Shown: positions 32,015-45,490 of the stretch, piece by piece
How the letters are laid out: each line of letters starts with the position of its first letter
How positions within the stretch are numbered: the first letter of the stretch is position 1
Source of the DNA: Benincasa hispida
Taxonomy: Eukaryota > Streptophyta > Magnoliopsida > Cucurbitales > Cucurbitaceae
Direction: 5' to 3'
Assembly: GCF_009727055.1 (NCBI RefSeq)
Contig: NC_052350.1
Span: 34,062,172 to 34,126,171 of the forward strand
DNA length: 64,000 nt
Notes under the pieces: generated by a model
The model's database searches: none
Told to the model about the DNA's origin: nothing
Seen by the model: the letters and a program-made list of their open reading frames with translations, nothing else
Position numbers and translations under genes: made by a program

Positions 32015-33715
32015 ATGGGGTATCTATGTTATATGCATGAAAACATTGTTAATGGGCTAAACTGTGTAGAATATGATAGACAACCATCTCTTCATATAAA
32101 CATGTATCATCAAGTTGACTTCAACACATTCATCGATGGATCATGTGATGCAGTATGCATAGATAGAGATGATGGGGTAGAGGTAATATTTAGATATGAT
32201 AGTTATATAGCGGGATCTACTTTCTACATTCCTATCTCATTTCGAAGTGAAGCTAATTTACGGTTCATGACGAGCATATCCTCCAAATACAGTTGAACTT
32301 CACATATCCCGACCCACCGTCCCAAGTCCAACCTCAACAAGAGAAGTTGAAAATACTATTGAGTTGGAAAGTCATAATGTGGATGAGGAACATTGGGATC
32401 CAACTATTGACGGAGAAGAAGATGAAATAGATGATGATGATGATAGCAATTTAGATGAACAACCTTGTGAATTTTATGGTGTTCATGAAGTCCTTAAAAC
32501 CTTCATTGAGATAGACCTGGACGACATGAATATTCTACCCAATTCGACAACATAGAGAAACAATAATATGGGTATGATACCTTGTTTAAAAGGACAATGT
32601 TCAAATTAAAATTTGATTTAAAGAATGCAGTAAAGGTCTATTCAATCATTCAACATCAAAATTTTGAAGTCATTGAGTCGAAGAAAATAGTATGGGCTAT
32701 TAGGTGTAAAAGATATAGCAACAGTTGCATATGGAGACATCGTCCGTCTACAATAACATACATGATAAATTTGAAATTACCTAGTATATTGGCCCTCATT
32801 CTTGTGTGTATGCAAGATTGAATCAGGATCACAATCAATTGGACTCAAATCTAATTGTGTCTGAGGTAAGCAGCGTAGTTTAAAAATAAATTCATCTATT
32901 GATGTTAAAACATTACAAGATATTGTCTTGAAAAAAATATGGTTATTTCATTAGTTATTGGAAAGTGTGGGACGGAAGAAGAAAAACAATTGCCAAGATA
33001 TTTGGAAATTCGATTGAATTGTGTAATTTACAGCCTAGATGAATGAATATCTTACAAATCACAAACCCCAGTAGAGTTATCCATTGGAGGCTAAATGAGG
33101 TGGATTGTGATGATAGGATTGTCATGTTAAATAGCATGTTTTGGCCAATTGGACCTCTCATTGAGGGTTTCAAGCACTGCAAACCGCTACTTCACATTGA
33201 TGGAACCTATTTGTATGGAAAGTATGAAGGAACATTGCTGATAGCTATCTCAGTCAATGCAAATGGACACGTTTATCTAGTTGCATACGTTATTGTACCG
33301 AAGGAAAGTGCTGATTCATGGGCTGGTTTATTGAAAAATTTATGAAATCATGTGGTGCATGGAAGGGAGGGAATATGTCTAATTTCAAATAGAGACAAGG
33401 GTATTATATCTGCTGTGTGAAACCCTAAGAATGGCTAGCCAGATGTACACAACAAATTATTCTTGTGACATGTGCCTAGTAATTTTAACCACAAGTATAA
33501 GAATAGTATGTCGAAGAGCTTGGTATATAGTACAGGATCAAAATTTCAAGTTCGAAAGCTTAATGACTATATGGTCAAACTTCAAACAACAAACCCTATT
33601 TGCTTACGATTTTTTACTTCCATAAATCTTAAATTGTGGAACCAGTCTTATGATGGTGGTCATCGTTATAGTTGGCTAATCACGAACATGGCCAAAAGTA
33701 CAAATGTTGTCAAAT
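32015..33715 (+). pseudogene. mudrA: Mutator-like (MULE) transposase relic
   Basis: In order: an N-terminal region (32015-32296), an acidic linker rich in Asp and Glu (32364-32540), a MuDR-type DNA-binding domain (about 32595-32745: MFKLKFDLKNAVKVYSIIQ, WAIRCKRYSNSCIWRHR), and the MULE transposase core with HIDGTYLYGKYEGTLLIAIS (first catalytic Asp at about 33199). Then come YVIVPKESADSWAGLLKNL and, in other frames, the conserved NQSYDGGHRYSWLITNMAKS. Stops and frame changes separate all blocks. It ends abruptly at 33715 against an LTR. The zinc-finger C-terminus and terminal inverted repeats were not found. Confidence 0.85.
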
Positions 33716-34987
33716 TTAATTAATTTCATAAATTAATTATTAAACAAAATTTAATTAATTTAATATCAAATATTAAACTAATTTTAACACATATCCATCT
33801 TTATATATTTAAATCATATTTAAATATATAAATTCTCCTATTCCGTTTAATTCTAAAATTAAACATGTAATTACATCTCATATAATTACTAATTCCTTTA
33901 ATTCTAATTTGAACGTTTCAAATTAACTTATCATGCTATTCTAGAGCTAGCCCATTACGAGCTAGTAGGGGGACCTCGCGGACCTACAGATCATGGCCTC
34001 CAACGATCCGAAATTAATTGGGTGAACTCATTAGACCAAATTAATCTCCATTCGTTAACTAATGGGTGACTCCACTAAAGCACATAAATGCACTCCCCTT
34101 ACTGTAGATATATTATGTCGATATGATTTAACCATAATCAGCAAGTCGAACCTTCACAGGTTATTCGTAATAACGGCTGGGTCAAATATTTGTTTTACCC
34201 CCGAGATTACGTCTTATTCCTCAAGTCCCTAGTGATCCTGTAATGAACAATTGGTTTGTGATCCAATCACTAAACCAAACTCTCTCAGCCTAGTGAGAGG
34301 GTGGGGCCCCTTGTTCAAGACCTGGATTCAGTACTTGAGAGAACAACCTTTCTCCTATCCCTAAATGGGGTAGGTGTGAACTCCATCTTGCACCCTATGT
34401 CCCGAGCTATCTATCCGGTCTTTCCCCTGAAATGGGAGTCTTATTAAGTCGACATTGTTGAGCCAACCCTCAACTATGCAAATCTAAGGGCAATCCCGAA
34501 TAAACAGGAGTTCATAGTTAGCTCAGGATAAAGATCGAGTTACCTAGGTCATTTAGGTGAAATAGTCAGTCTTAAACAGTAAACATCATTATAAAGTAAG
34601 AGTGACTTATTTCTTGGTCCTGATCTTATGCAAACTCATTGTATAGGACGCCCCCACTCCTTATATCATAACATGTACCAATTAGGATCACATCGTATGT
34701 AGCACTTTACAACACTTTGTAACAACTACAGAGTAGGGCGCATCCAATGATTTTACCAGAATAAGGTACCGAACCTTATTCATGTACCATAGATCATTTT
34801 GACTATTTACTCGAACCTGATCCACTCTTATGTCTCCATATAAAGTTCAAGTACTCATACAATAGTCATGGGTCTTAGTTTATTAGATTTAGACTTTCAT
34901 TCAATTTATGAGATCAATAACAAGTATATTGATTATAGAAAATGTTTATTTTACAAACTGTGAGTTTTTAGGACATAAAACCCAACA
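33716..34987 (-). mobile_element. truncated Copia LTR (minus)
   Basis: On the minus strand it starts TGTTGGGTTTTATGTCC at 34987. It aligns inverted with about the first two-thirds of the solo LTR at 29506-31471. The last ~600 bases are absent, cut at the MULE boundary. The intact end lies inside reverse-transcriptase coding text of the Gypsy at 34988, so it inserted into that gene. Confidence 0.85.
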
Positions 34988-35693
34988 TGTATCCCTTGTC
35001 AATTAATTTGTGCAGTTGAACCTTTAACTCCTTTAACTCAGCTGGCGCCATTCTTTACGGTGCCTATGATATGAGAGTTGTTCCTGGAATTAAGTCAATA
35101 GTGAACTCCAATTCTCTATCGGGTGGCAATCTCGATAATTCCTCAAGAAATACATCTAGGAACTCATTTACCACTAAAACATCTTCTGGTTTCAGCTTTT
35201 TCTCATGAGCAATCACAACATGAGCCCAATAAGCCTTACATCCCTTGCTCAGTAGCTTCTTAGCTTTCACTGCTGATATCATACTTCCTACAGTTAATCT
35301 TTTGCTTCCTACCAGGATTACGTCCTGGCTGTTTGATCTCCTGAACACGACCTCTTTCTTGTAACAGTCCACTAAGGCACGATATTTACTTAGGAAATCC
35401 ATCCCTAGGATGGCATCAAACTCTAACAAATCCAAGGGAAGTAAATCAACATAAAAATCCTGACCATTGATCAGCACCTCACAATGTTTATAACATTATG
35501 CTACTATTATCACATCTCCTATAGGGGTAGAGATATATAACTCTTCAGACATAGGCTCAGACAACCTATCTATACTAGATGCAAACATGCTAGATATAAA
35601 TGAATGTGTGGCACCAGGGTCGAATAAAACATAAGCAAACTGTCTACATAACATCATACTATCAGTCACAACATTTGGATACTCTGCTTCCTC
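34988..35693 (-). pseudogene. Gypsy protease and start of RT (minus)
   Basis: Read on the minus strand: YVLFDPGATHSFISS (active site Asp-Pro-Gly where Asp-Ser-Gly is usual), DLLEFDAILGMDFLSKYRA, then [47 protein letters not shown], the beginning of the RT palm. The text breaks at the LTR inserted at 34987. The rest of RT, RNase H and integrase are missing from the window. Stops near 35690 and 35495 break the protease. Confidence 0.88.
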
Positions 35694-36957
35694 CTAGTGT
35701 GTCACGACATACACTCGCCCTTTCTGTTGGGGTCGACCTACGACACCCTTCTGCTTGGCACCACTTGATCCTTTACCTTGATTTCCAGTGCCCTTCGATT
35801 GGTTAACCTGTGTTGTTGGGGCTTCCTTGTTCACCTGGGGACAATCTCTCTTCAAATGCTTTGCTTGACTACATTGGAAACATACCCCTCTTACACTATA
35901 GCACACTCCAAGATGCCTCTTGCCATAACTAGGGCACATTAGTTTCCTATCTGTACTGGCTACAGACTCACCAGCTCGTGGCATCTCTGGTCGGCTGACT
36001 GCAATGGCCTTGGGTCTTGATCCTCTTTCTAGATCCCTGCCAACTCATATCCCTAAATTGACTTCTACTAGACCGACGTGCAACTGAGGGTCAGGATCCC
36101 CTATCTCTTGGCCCTACTACAGCCTCACCACCTCTCTGCAACAGCTCATCATCTGCTAAACTCCACTCCATTCGTATTGTTGTTTCTACTAACTAGTTAA
36201 AGTCTAACCAATTAGCCGTAGATGTCACCGGAGTTCTAATCTCTTTCCTCAATCCTTGCTCAAACTTCCTACATATATCTCTTTCCTCAGCAATAATCGG
36301 CAGAGCATACTGTGATAATTCTGTAAATTTCTGCTTGTATTCTGCCACTGACATTGTTCCCAGTGTTAGTCTAAGGAACTCATCCCTTTTCGCATCTCAA
36401 AAAGAGTTGGGGTAATACTTCTCTTCAAAGGCCTTCCTAAACTCAGGCCATAACAATGAATTCGTACTGACTCGTCTAACGGATACTACCTTCCACCATT
36501 TCTCTACTTGTTTCTGCAGTAAGAATGTGGCTAATCCTACCTTCTTGTCTTCTAGGCAGCCCATAACATTAAAATATTTTTCAATTACATCCAACTATAC
36601 CTCAGCTTCAGCTGGGTCTGCTGTACCTTCGAATGTCACAGCCCCTAGGGCCTTAAGCCTTTCAATACTATACTTCTTCTCTAGGTCGGCCCGTACTGAG
36701 CCTACACTGGCTACCAATCTCTGTGCTATTATATCAAAAACTATATCTTCTAGTGGAGGATCTATCCTCACCTGGGGAGTACTAGACTCTCCCTCAGACG
36801 TCATTTCCCGACTTCCTTGATCTACTACCTTTCTCTTTCTTCCCGGTGGGTTCTTCCTAACCTCAGGGCCTCTAGCGGTAGGGTCAGTATTCTTGTCTCC
36901 TATGTGCTTGCGTTGTCTGCCACTTTGCCTCGACTTTTCACCTTTTAAAATGTACAC
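35694..36957 (-). pseudogene. Gypsy gag (minus)
   Basis: The minus-strand ATG at 36957 opens a basic N-terminus (RQSGRQRKHIGDKNTD). The retrotransposon gag domain follows: MDVIEKYFNVMGCLEDKKVG, EKWWKVVSVRRVS, LLWPEFRKAFEEKYYPNSF. A single TAG at about 36595-36597 fits a mutated TGG. The C-terminus has two knuckle-like motifs, CPSYGKRHLGVC (one Cys replaced by Tyr) and CFQCSQAKHLKRDC (35700-35984). Domain order and text match plant chromovirus gag. Confidence 0.88.
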
Positions 36958-37027
36958 ATGTCAGGGACTCACACTTTAGGGACTTAGACTTATGCATCAA
37001 CTCTCCCTCTCATTCCCAAAATCTTAT

Positions 37028-37039
37028 GCTCTGATACCA
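37028..37039 (-). other. primer binding site, minus-strand Gypsy
   Basis: The reverse complement is TGGTATCAGAGC, a perfect initiator methionine tRNA match three bases inside the LTR end at 37043. It fixes the orientation and which LTR this is. Confidence 0.93.
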
Positions 37040-37042
37040 ACT

Positions 37043-39114
37043 TGTCACACCCCCTTCCCAGATTATCCTATGAACCTGGAAGAAGATGCGATGGTAGCAG
37101 TTACTAGCCTTATTGCTAGCACTTACCACCTTTACTTTCTTATTTCACTCTTGAAGTGCCAACCTGATAAACATTATTAACTTATACAATTAGCTCACAT
37201 TCGCAAGGCTCAACATAATTCTATATGATCACACGTTTAACAACATTGACACAATATCTACAGATAAAATATTTGTAGTTGGCCCAAACTTTACTAACAA
37301 AACCCTGTTTCCCCTCAAAACATGTGTGCATCGATATAGATCATTAACCTAAAATGTTTTAACTAGCCGGGTCTTTCAGTGGCAAGCAACAACAGGATCA
37401 ACCTTGAGGAATTTGACCACTACTTGTGAAAGGAAAACATAGGAAAACTATGAGCTAGTTGCCCAGTGAGTGACTATAGAAATCATATTACATCACGCTT
37501 CACATTATTATTAAACATGTAAACATACTAGAAAAAATTTCAAGCAACTTCCTTTAAAGTACGAACATAGTCTTCATCAAACTTTTGAGAAGAAAACTCA
37601 ATAAACATCAATAAACATCATTAAGCCTTAGTTGAGAACGAGCATATATCGCTCTAGCTCCCAACATTTGTATCTGGCCAAAAGATCCATACTTCAACCT
37701 CTCATTCAAAACTACCTACGTGCACGTGGAGTTTACTAAGTATCATCAACACCTTAGGTATTATTACTGAGGTACCTTCTCTTAGTCCTTCAGTACAAGG
37801 TTTTTCTCTAGCATCAAATCAAGCTTTAAAAGTAAAACATTTACATTATGAATCATTCAATCATAGCCTTTATCTGGAAACGCATGCTTCATCATAGAAA
37901 CTTAACTTTTGTAATGAATTTACATATAATCTTGGCATGCGATAAAACATATATATGCTGGAGAAGAAATGCCATGCAATTCATAAGACATTTGTCGCTT
38001 AAGAACGTATAAACTTATCACCAAACATTACCGAAATTGCATAGTATTTTATGCACAAACATTGAAAACATTAAGTTCATTTTAGTCACTCACAACTTGT
38101 CTAGGCTCTTAATGGTTTGTAGGCTTCTCCTAGCTCCTCTTGGCCTGAAACTACATAATTCCTTGTTAGAATCCTTAGAATTCATATCAAGATGCTTCAA
38201 ATAGTTTGTTTACTAGTGAAATCTTCATCAACAATTTCACCAATACTAACGAGACTATCATCATGAGCGAGACCTTTCTAATGGGCGACATCATCCTCAT
38301 GAGCGAGATCCTCATGAGCAAGATCCGCATGAGCAAGATCAAGCACCACATTAGCGAGACTTACCAACACTAGCAAGATTCATACCAACACCAGTGAGAT
38401 TCAGCCTAAAAATTCAGTGAGATTCTCCTTCTGAGCGAGATTTAGCACAAAAACTAGCGAGATTTACATCTTCCTTTTCACGCTCTTGCTCTCTCGGGTG
38501 AGCTGCTTCCTTGATCTTTCCAAGCAGCTGCCTGTTTACACACCAAATTCCTGTTTCGAATTAAAAAAATTATAACTCAAAATCCAGAACTCTTTTCAAG
38601 AAACTTCCTTCTACAAACTTGTTTAGAATTGAGTTAACTTTCTTACCTTAATTGTTCAGCCCTAAATTCCTTATAGTTTGGCATGGCTTCCAATATTTAC
38701 CACTGGCTCTGATTAATCCGAGCACATGGCTTTTCTGCAATTTCTTCACTTTTCGACCTTCTTCCTGTGCGATCTTTCTCCAACAATCCAACAACAGAAA
38801 CTCGATTCTCACAGCTTTCAAATGGCACCAAACTCACTTAATTGCTCGAGTTAGTTGCTAAAACCGAGCTTCTGAAGTTTATTTTCCTTTTTATACTTTT
38901 GACTACCTCCCATGTACAAATTATCAAACCACCACCTCACCCAGTAATGATTAAGTGCATTTCGGCCAAAATTAATTAATTAATTAATTAATCTTTTTTT
39001 CTCTTCTTTTCTTCGTAATTCCCTGTATTAAACAATAATTTCACTTATTAATTATTTAACATATTATCCTCATGGCTAAATATAATATAGGAAATGTAAA
39101 ATTCGGGGTTAACA
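37043..39114 (-). mobile_element. 5' LTR of the minus-strand Gypsy
   Basis: On the minus strand it runs from TGTTAACCCCG (39114) to GGGGTGTGACA (37043), about 2.07 kb. It shares ends and a block at 37440-37480 with the solo LTR at 13388-16726. The stretch 38232-38470 has a GAGCGAGAT motif array. The matching 3' LTR is lost. Confidence 0.87.
38232..38470 (+). repeat. GAGCGAGAT motif array in Gypsy LTR
   Basis: About a dozen variants (ATGAGCGAGATC, ATGAGCAAGATC, TAGCGAGATT, CAGTGAGATT) stand at irregular 12-40 base spacing. They sit in the same part of the LTR where the related solo LTR carries its ATCG arrays. Confidence 0.85.
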
Positions 39115-39126
39115 TCAACTCCATCA

Positions 39127-39618
39127 TGGAATACCCCAAAGCGGAAGCAATCGAATGCAATTGTGTCGCTAATTTTGTTTTATAAAACATAAAATTCAGA
39201 GGGATGAAAACATGGATAAACAAAAATATCATTAAGCATGCTACTCTACTAAGAATTAGAGAGAAGAAAAAGAAAACGAAAACTTACCCTTGAAGTCTCA
39301 CTTCTTTGCGTTCTTCTCCAACAACATGAACAATCCTCTACTTCTCTTGATCTCCCAAACTTGGGACCACAAACACAACGAAGAGGATAACCAAAAGGAA
39401 AACACCACAAATCTTCCTTGTATTCTCAAGGATGAGGATCAATAGAGAGTGTGTAGGCTTCTAATGCTTAATTTTGGTAAAATGGAGAAGAATTTTCAAA
39501 GAGAATTTTTATGTGAAACTATTTCACATTTTGTTATCTCTATGTTATCACATAATAGAGAGAGAGAGAGATTGAGGGGAGTTATCAAAATAACTCTCTG
39601 TCCCCATTATATATATAT
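39127..39618 (-). mobile_element. Copia C 3' LTR, distal part
   Basis: This is the end of the LTR that resumes at 42352. Its end is read as TGGAATACCCCAAAGC (39127), which on the minus strand gives ...TATTCCA. It contains a GA microsatellite at 39555-39570. The CACTA-type element at 39619 splits it. Confidence 0.6.
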
Positions 39619-42351
39619 CACTACCCACATTACTTGACGCTTGAAATTTTTGAGTACTTGTAACATATAAATTTGATGAAAAACGTCAAGAATAATGAAA
39701 AAAGAAAAAGTGGATGTTGGAAGAAATTTTTGGATTTTTTTTAATTCCATTTTACTTGACTTTATAAACGAGAAGTAATTTGTTGTTTATTTGTTTTATT
39801 TTCATATAAAAAAATAGAGATTGGCAAATATTTATAGATTTGTTCATTCCGTTTTTACTTGACGCTTTATAAACGTCAAGTAATTTATTATAGGTTTTTA
39901 TATATTTAAAAAGCCCTTCACATTGGTGATCCATGTCGTGCAAAACCCTCCATCTTCATTTTTTTTATTTTTTCATTTTTCAATCGCTTCTGTTTGGGTT
40001 ACCTTGAAGTCGCCGCATATCGAATCTTTTGTTTTCCTTCACATAGTCAGTGCCTTCTTGTTGCTGTTGTAGTGCCTTACGCCATCGGTTCCTTCACATT
40101 TTTAAATCAGTCTTTTCTCAAGGTATCGACGAACTTTCGATTGCCTTCATTTTTGGTTTCTCCATATTTTCTTCTGCGATCTCCTTCAAGAGAATATAAT
40201 AATTCTCAAAGGTTGGGGCTTTGTTGGTTAGAAGATGAGATAATAATTTGCCCAATAGGATAATCAAAGACAGTCGCGTTTAATCATTGAATTTTTTCAC
40301 GAACTGATTGTGAGAACTAATTTGTGCGGTAAAAGTTTTCTTGAGCGAAGAAAGAGAGAGGAAAAAATGGAGTTTTCAAAGGCCATTCACCATGAAATCA
40401 GAGGGACCCAGAATGATGCTCTTTGATTTTGACTCCAAGACGTGAAGAGCGATTTCGTCAGACCTCTTTTTGTCAAAGCCCTCTATGAAACTATAACTTC
40501 TCATCTCAATTTGTCTCAGTTTTTTTCAATCTAAGTTACCCTAATTGATTTCTATATGGGTTGGTCTCTTTAGTCATAAATTGGGTTCCGTTTTTGTAAA
40601 TTATTGTAAAGTGGTGGTGGTGAGAATTTCATTTCTTCGTACTAAAATATGAATGACAGTGATTTATCTTAGTATCCAATTCAATAGCTCTTACTTTTTT
40701 GTCAAACTACTTCTTTTTTCTTTTTCTTTTTTAATTTTTCACTTTCACCTTTCATTATTTTGTTTCAAATTTAATTCATTACCCCTAGCAATTGCAATAA
40801 TAATAAATCATTGCTTCAATTACAAATTTACTTTCTATAAGTGTTTTTCTTTGCCCAATAAACTTTTAGTTATATATATGTTTATAGATTAGGTGGTTTT
40901 TACAAATTTCTCTAATATTTTTTATTCTACTGGAACTTTAAGTAGTGACCATTTTGAATTTACATGTCATCAACCTGTTAGCACACTAGAAGTCCTGGAG
41001 GTGGGGTGGAATGCTTAGGAAAAGCACTGAAAAAGTCTATCCGTCTTTGATTACAACGTTTGTGATGTTTCTCCCTTGTTTTTTCTTTATTCATTTGCTA
41101 ATAGAATTCTTGCGAATACATATAGGTGTGTTTTTCCACTGGAGATGGATTTGGAAAAGAAAATTCTTTCTATCCATGCCAATTTTTCTTGTATAGATAT
41201 TGTATCACTTTTGGTGTGTTATAAATTGGAGCACATTTTGAAAAGCTATAATGCATCATCTGCAATTCTGTATGGATTTTAATTTGTTTACTGATTCTTC
41301 CAACTCATGTATCAATCAAGCATATCTATTGAAACTGGACTGCTTTCAAAAAAAATATATATATTGCAATTGAGCTACTTTTATTACACCTTCATAGTTT
41401 AATCACTTTTCAACCAGTAAGATACGAAGATTTCTCGGAAAGATTCTTGCAAAATCAACCAACCATTTATAGAATCACAACACTAGATACAAAGTTAAAG
41501 TAACTTAAAGTAGTGTATCAAGTCTTCTTCTAAATACTTATGATTTCACTTCAAATAATGCAGATTGAGTATTACTAGTTTACCTTTGTCGTTTGGATGA
41601 ATGGTTGGAAGGCATTGGATGTCGTTGGATTGGTGATTCACTTTAGCAAATCCATGACCAACTAGATGGGGAAAGATTATCAAGCCTTCGATACTAGTTT
41701 TAATATCTTTTCTTGATTTGGTTTATGGTAGTGTTCTAACATTACTCTTTGTAATCATCATTCATAATTTCATATATGGAGAAGAACATGATTTTCTTTG
41801 TTGTTAAACTAGTGGGAATTTAGTTTTCTTTGTTAATGACATAAGATTATGAATATATATTATTTGTTCATATGGTTAATAAGATTAGAAATGTCGTTTA
41901 TTTGGTTGATGAATACTGTTTGTCTAATATATATCAATGTGATTATTGGATCTCAAAATAGGAGCAATTATATAGGTAATTTCTAATAGTACAATTTTTT
42001 TAAAGAAAAAACACATTCAAATTTGACAAGCAAAACGTATCAAGTATTTATTAAGTTGTCAGTTTTTAGATGTTAAGAAGAAATTACATTTGATAAGTAA
42101 AAACTGTCAACTTATGAAAACTTTGATCCATAATAAATGTAAAAAATGTAGATACATGACACTTATAATAAGTTGACAAATCTCATATATTTGACAGTTA
42201 TAACATATCAAGTAAATTACAGCTTCACTTTCGTTAAGTCAAAAAATTCTCTTATTCTTGATACTAAATTACTTGACATTTTAAAAAACGTCAAGTAACA
42301 CTAATACTTGATTGCGAAAAAATGTCAAGTAGTGCAGTTTTTATAGTAGTG
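39619..42351. mobile_element. small CACTA-type element (non-autonomous)
   Basis: The ends are CACTAC...GTAGTG, flanked by TAT on both sides (39616-39618, 42352-42354); the AT-rich context weakens the latter. Subterminal copies of ACTTGACG and its complement CGTCAAGT crowd both ends (39630-39895 and 42025-42345), often as inverted pairs such as ACTTGACGCTTTATAAACGT. There is no transposase. The interior (39900-41980) holds short open stretches that I cannot match to a known protein and may include captured host sequence. Confidence 0.68.
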
Positions 42352-43647
42352 TATATATATATATATGTATATGTATTAAACTATATGTTTTGTCACATTT
42401 TGATATAACCTATAATTTATATTATATCAGTCATAATATAACCTATAGTTTGTTATTCTCTCAAATAACCTATCATATTAATATTAATATTAATTTTAAC
42501 TTATAGTTTTTATATGAATCATGTTCATAAAATTAATATTTGATTCATATTCAAATATTAATTTCTCTCATTAACACTTTTTTATTATAATGTAACATAT
42601 ATATTATATTAATTATATCTCATATAATTAATTTTCTAAAATTAATTTGAAAAGTTCAAATTAATTCAAAATTAATTTGATTCTCATTTATTCTTAATGA
42701 GCTAACAAGGGGATCTGATGGACTTATAGATTGAAGCTCAAATGAATCTTGATTAATTAATTAAACTTTTTAGTTAAATTAATCAACCTTCATTAACTAT
42801 TGGTTACTCTACTAAATACTGATAGTTGCACTCTAAGTATAGCTAGGTCAAAATTATCGTTTTACCCTTGTAGTTACTTTTATCTTCTTAGGTACCACCG
42901 ATCTCTCTAATGAACAATTAGTCATAGCTCAACTATAATTAAATCTCTCTTGGGTCAGGAGAAGGTGTGGCACATTCAAGATCCAGAATCAGTCCTTAAG
43001 GGAGCAATTCATCTACTTACCTTAAATTAGGGAAGGATTGAATTCCTTCTTGTGTAGTTGTATTCCCAGCTCCCCAATCAGACGAATTCCCAAAATGGTA
43101 TGCATATTGAGTCGACGAAACTGGACACTCTCACCTATGGAAATCAAAATATCACCTTCATAGGCAGGAGTTCACAACTCACTCAGGATTAAGGTCAAGT
43201 CACATATGGTCATCTTGGTGAAATGTAAGTCTCTTTTAGCAACGGTGTCAAGTAGTTCTTTCATTTCGTGATCTAGTCTTATACAAACTCTTTATATAGG
43301 ATACCCTCACTCACATATCTCCACATAAATTATTAAGATTAGATCATTTCCAGCATGTTGTAACAATTATAATAACTATAAAGCGGATCGTACCCATAGT
43401 GTCACTAAGATAAGGTACCTAGTCTGATCCATCTACCGTTCAAGTTATTACTTAAACAATCAATCTATATGTCTCCATAGACATGCTTAATTTACATCTA
43501 ATAACCATGGATCTTAGTTTATTGATTTTGTGTTAATGCAACTAAATGTCAAATATACTACAACTTATTTTATTAGATAAATAATATGTTTGTATCATAC
43601 AATTTACAAACTATAAGACCACGAGATTTAGAACATCAACCCCAACA
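42352..43647 (-). mobile_element. Copia C 3' LTR, proximal part
   Basis: On the minus strand the LTR begins TGTTGGGGTTGATGTTC at 43647, preceded by a polypurine stretch (CTCTAAGACAAGTGAAAGAC, 43648-43667). It resembles the Copia A and Copia B LTRs through 42700-43500. With 39127-39618 it totals about 1.8 kb. Confidence 0.82.
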
Positions 43648-43667
43648 GTCTTTCACTTGTCTTAGAG

Positions 43668-45490
43668 CTAGTGAGGTGAACAAATACAAAGTAAAATTAC
43701 AAGGTACAATACACAAAAACAAGAAACTAGGGCATACATTACGCGCCAGAAAAAATCTTCCACTTACTCTATACTAGATGGGGCCTGTCTCATATACTTA
43801 AACTCTCCAGGTGATCCTGAAACACTTTAACCGTGAGTTTTGTAAATTGATCACCAACATTATGCTCCAAAGAAATCTTCGTGAAGATTACATCCCTTCG
43901 ATGCACAATCTACCGTATAAGATGATACTTACGCTCTATGTGTTTTCCATGCTTGTGGCTCCTAGGTTCCCTGGAATTTTTCATAACACCACTATTATCA
44001 CAACAAAGAATGATGGGCTTTGACATATCTGAGACAACTTCCAGATCAGTAAAAAAATTTCTAATCCATACAGCCTCATTGGCAGCTTCACAAGCCACTA
44101 CATACTTTGCCTCTACGGTAGAGTCAGCTATACAACTTTTCTTAGTGCTCCTCCAAATTACAACTCCTCTGTTAAGAGTGAAAATTCATCCTGAAGTGGA
44201 TTTCTTAGAATCTCTATCAATCTAATAATCAGATCACTGTATCCTATAAGGATCAAATCCTTAGACTCATACTTAAGCATGTAGTCCCTCAATTTATGAA
44301 GATACTTGAGGATGGTTTTAACTTTTGTCCAGTAATATAATCCTATATTAGACACCTACTGACTATCCCCACTACATAGCAAATGTTAGGTCTAGTACAG
44401 AACATTGCATACATTATGTTGCCAACAACTGATGCATAGGGGATCTGTTTCATTTCCTCAACTTCTTGAGGTATCTTAGGACACTGTTCCTTAAACAAGA
44501 GAATTTCATCCCTGAAAGGTAATAAACCTCTCTTGGAATTATGCATCAAATATTTGACAAGAATCTTATCAATATATTATGCCTGAGACAAGGTCAACAT
44601 TTTGTTCTTACGATCCCTAGAACAAGCTGCGTCTCTCCCAAAACTTTCATTTGGAATTGGGTCGCTAACCATTGTTTTACATCAGTAAGTAGATCTAAAT
44701 TATTTTCAACGAGCAGGATATTGTCCATGTACAATACTAGGAAAACTATTGAATTGTTAATGATTTTCTTGTAAACATTAGGCTCAACAATATTTTGATC
44801 AAAGTCATAATATTTGATAGTAGTATCAAATCTTATATTCCAAGATTGGGATGCCTATTTCAGTCCATAAATTGATTGATTAATCTAACAAACCTTTTGC
44901 TTTTAACCTAGGAAAATTAATCCCTCTAATTGTTGCATAAAGATGGTCTCCTCATGATTGTCATTCAGAAAGGCAGTGTTGACGTCTATTGGTCAAAACT
45001 CGTAGTCATAATATGCGGCAACAAGCAGGAGTATCAGATAGATTTTAACATGGCAATAGGTGAGAAAGTTTCCTCATAGTTAACTCCTCCAACCTAGGTA
45101 TAACCTTTGTCACTTGTTTAGTCTTAAAGACGCACCTTACCATCTGCATCTCTTTTTCTCTTATAGATCCACTTGCAACCTATAGGTTTAACTCATCAGG
45201 TCGATCTACAAGATCTCATACCGAATTGAAATACATGCACTATATTTCGAGATCCATAGCTTTGATCCATTCATCTTTGTCCATATCTTCCATTTTCTAT
45301 TTATAGGACAATGGATTCTTAATGTCGCCATCTTGGATGACGATCAGGGTTTCTGTTAAACACATATAACGAATAGGTGCGTTCGCAACCCTCCCACTAC
45401 ATTGATGCTTCCTCAACGATTGAGGTGGATGTGACTGACTAGATGAATTGACATTTGGTGTAACAATTGGTTGAGAATGTCTTAACTCAG
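43668..45490 (-). pseudogene. Copia C RT and RNase H (minus)
   Basis: Read on the minus strand from 45490: the integrase-RT linker (VANAPIRYMCLTETL), RT entry text (MDKDEWIKAMDLEI), VEEMKQIPYASVVGNIMYAM (44343-44450), then RNase H: MACEAANEAVWIRNFF, IILCCDNSGVMKNSREP and HIERKYHLIREIVHRRDV (43880-44098). Frameshifts and stops are frequent and the YVDD box was not found intact. Gag, protease and integrase are absent; a plus-strand Copia fragment begins at about 45491. Confidence 0.82.

Noticed and set aside
39994..41282. Open frames inside the small CACTA-type element as a captured host gene
   Set aside because: The longest is 89 codons, no family motif is recognisable and flanking exons are not visible. 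Kept only as a possibility in the element entry.
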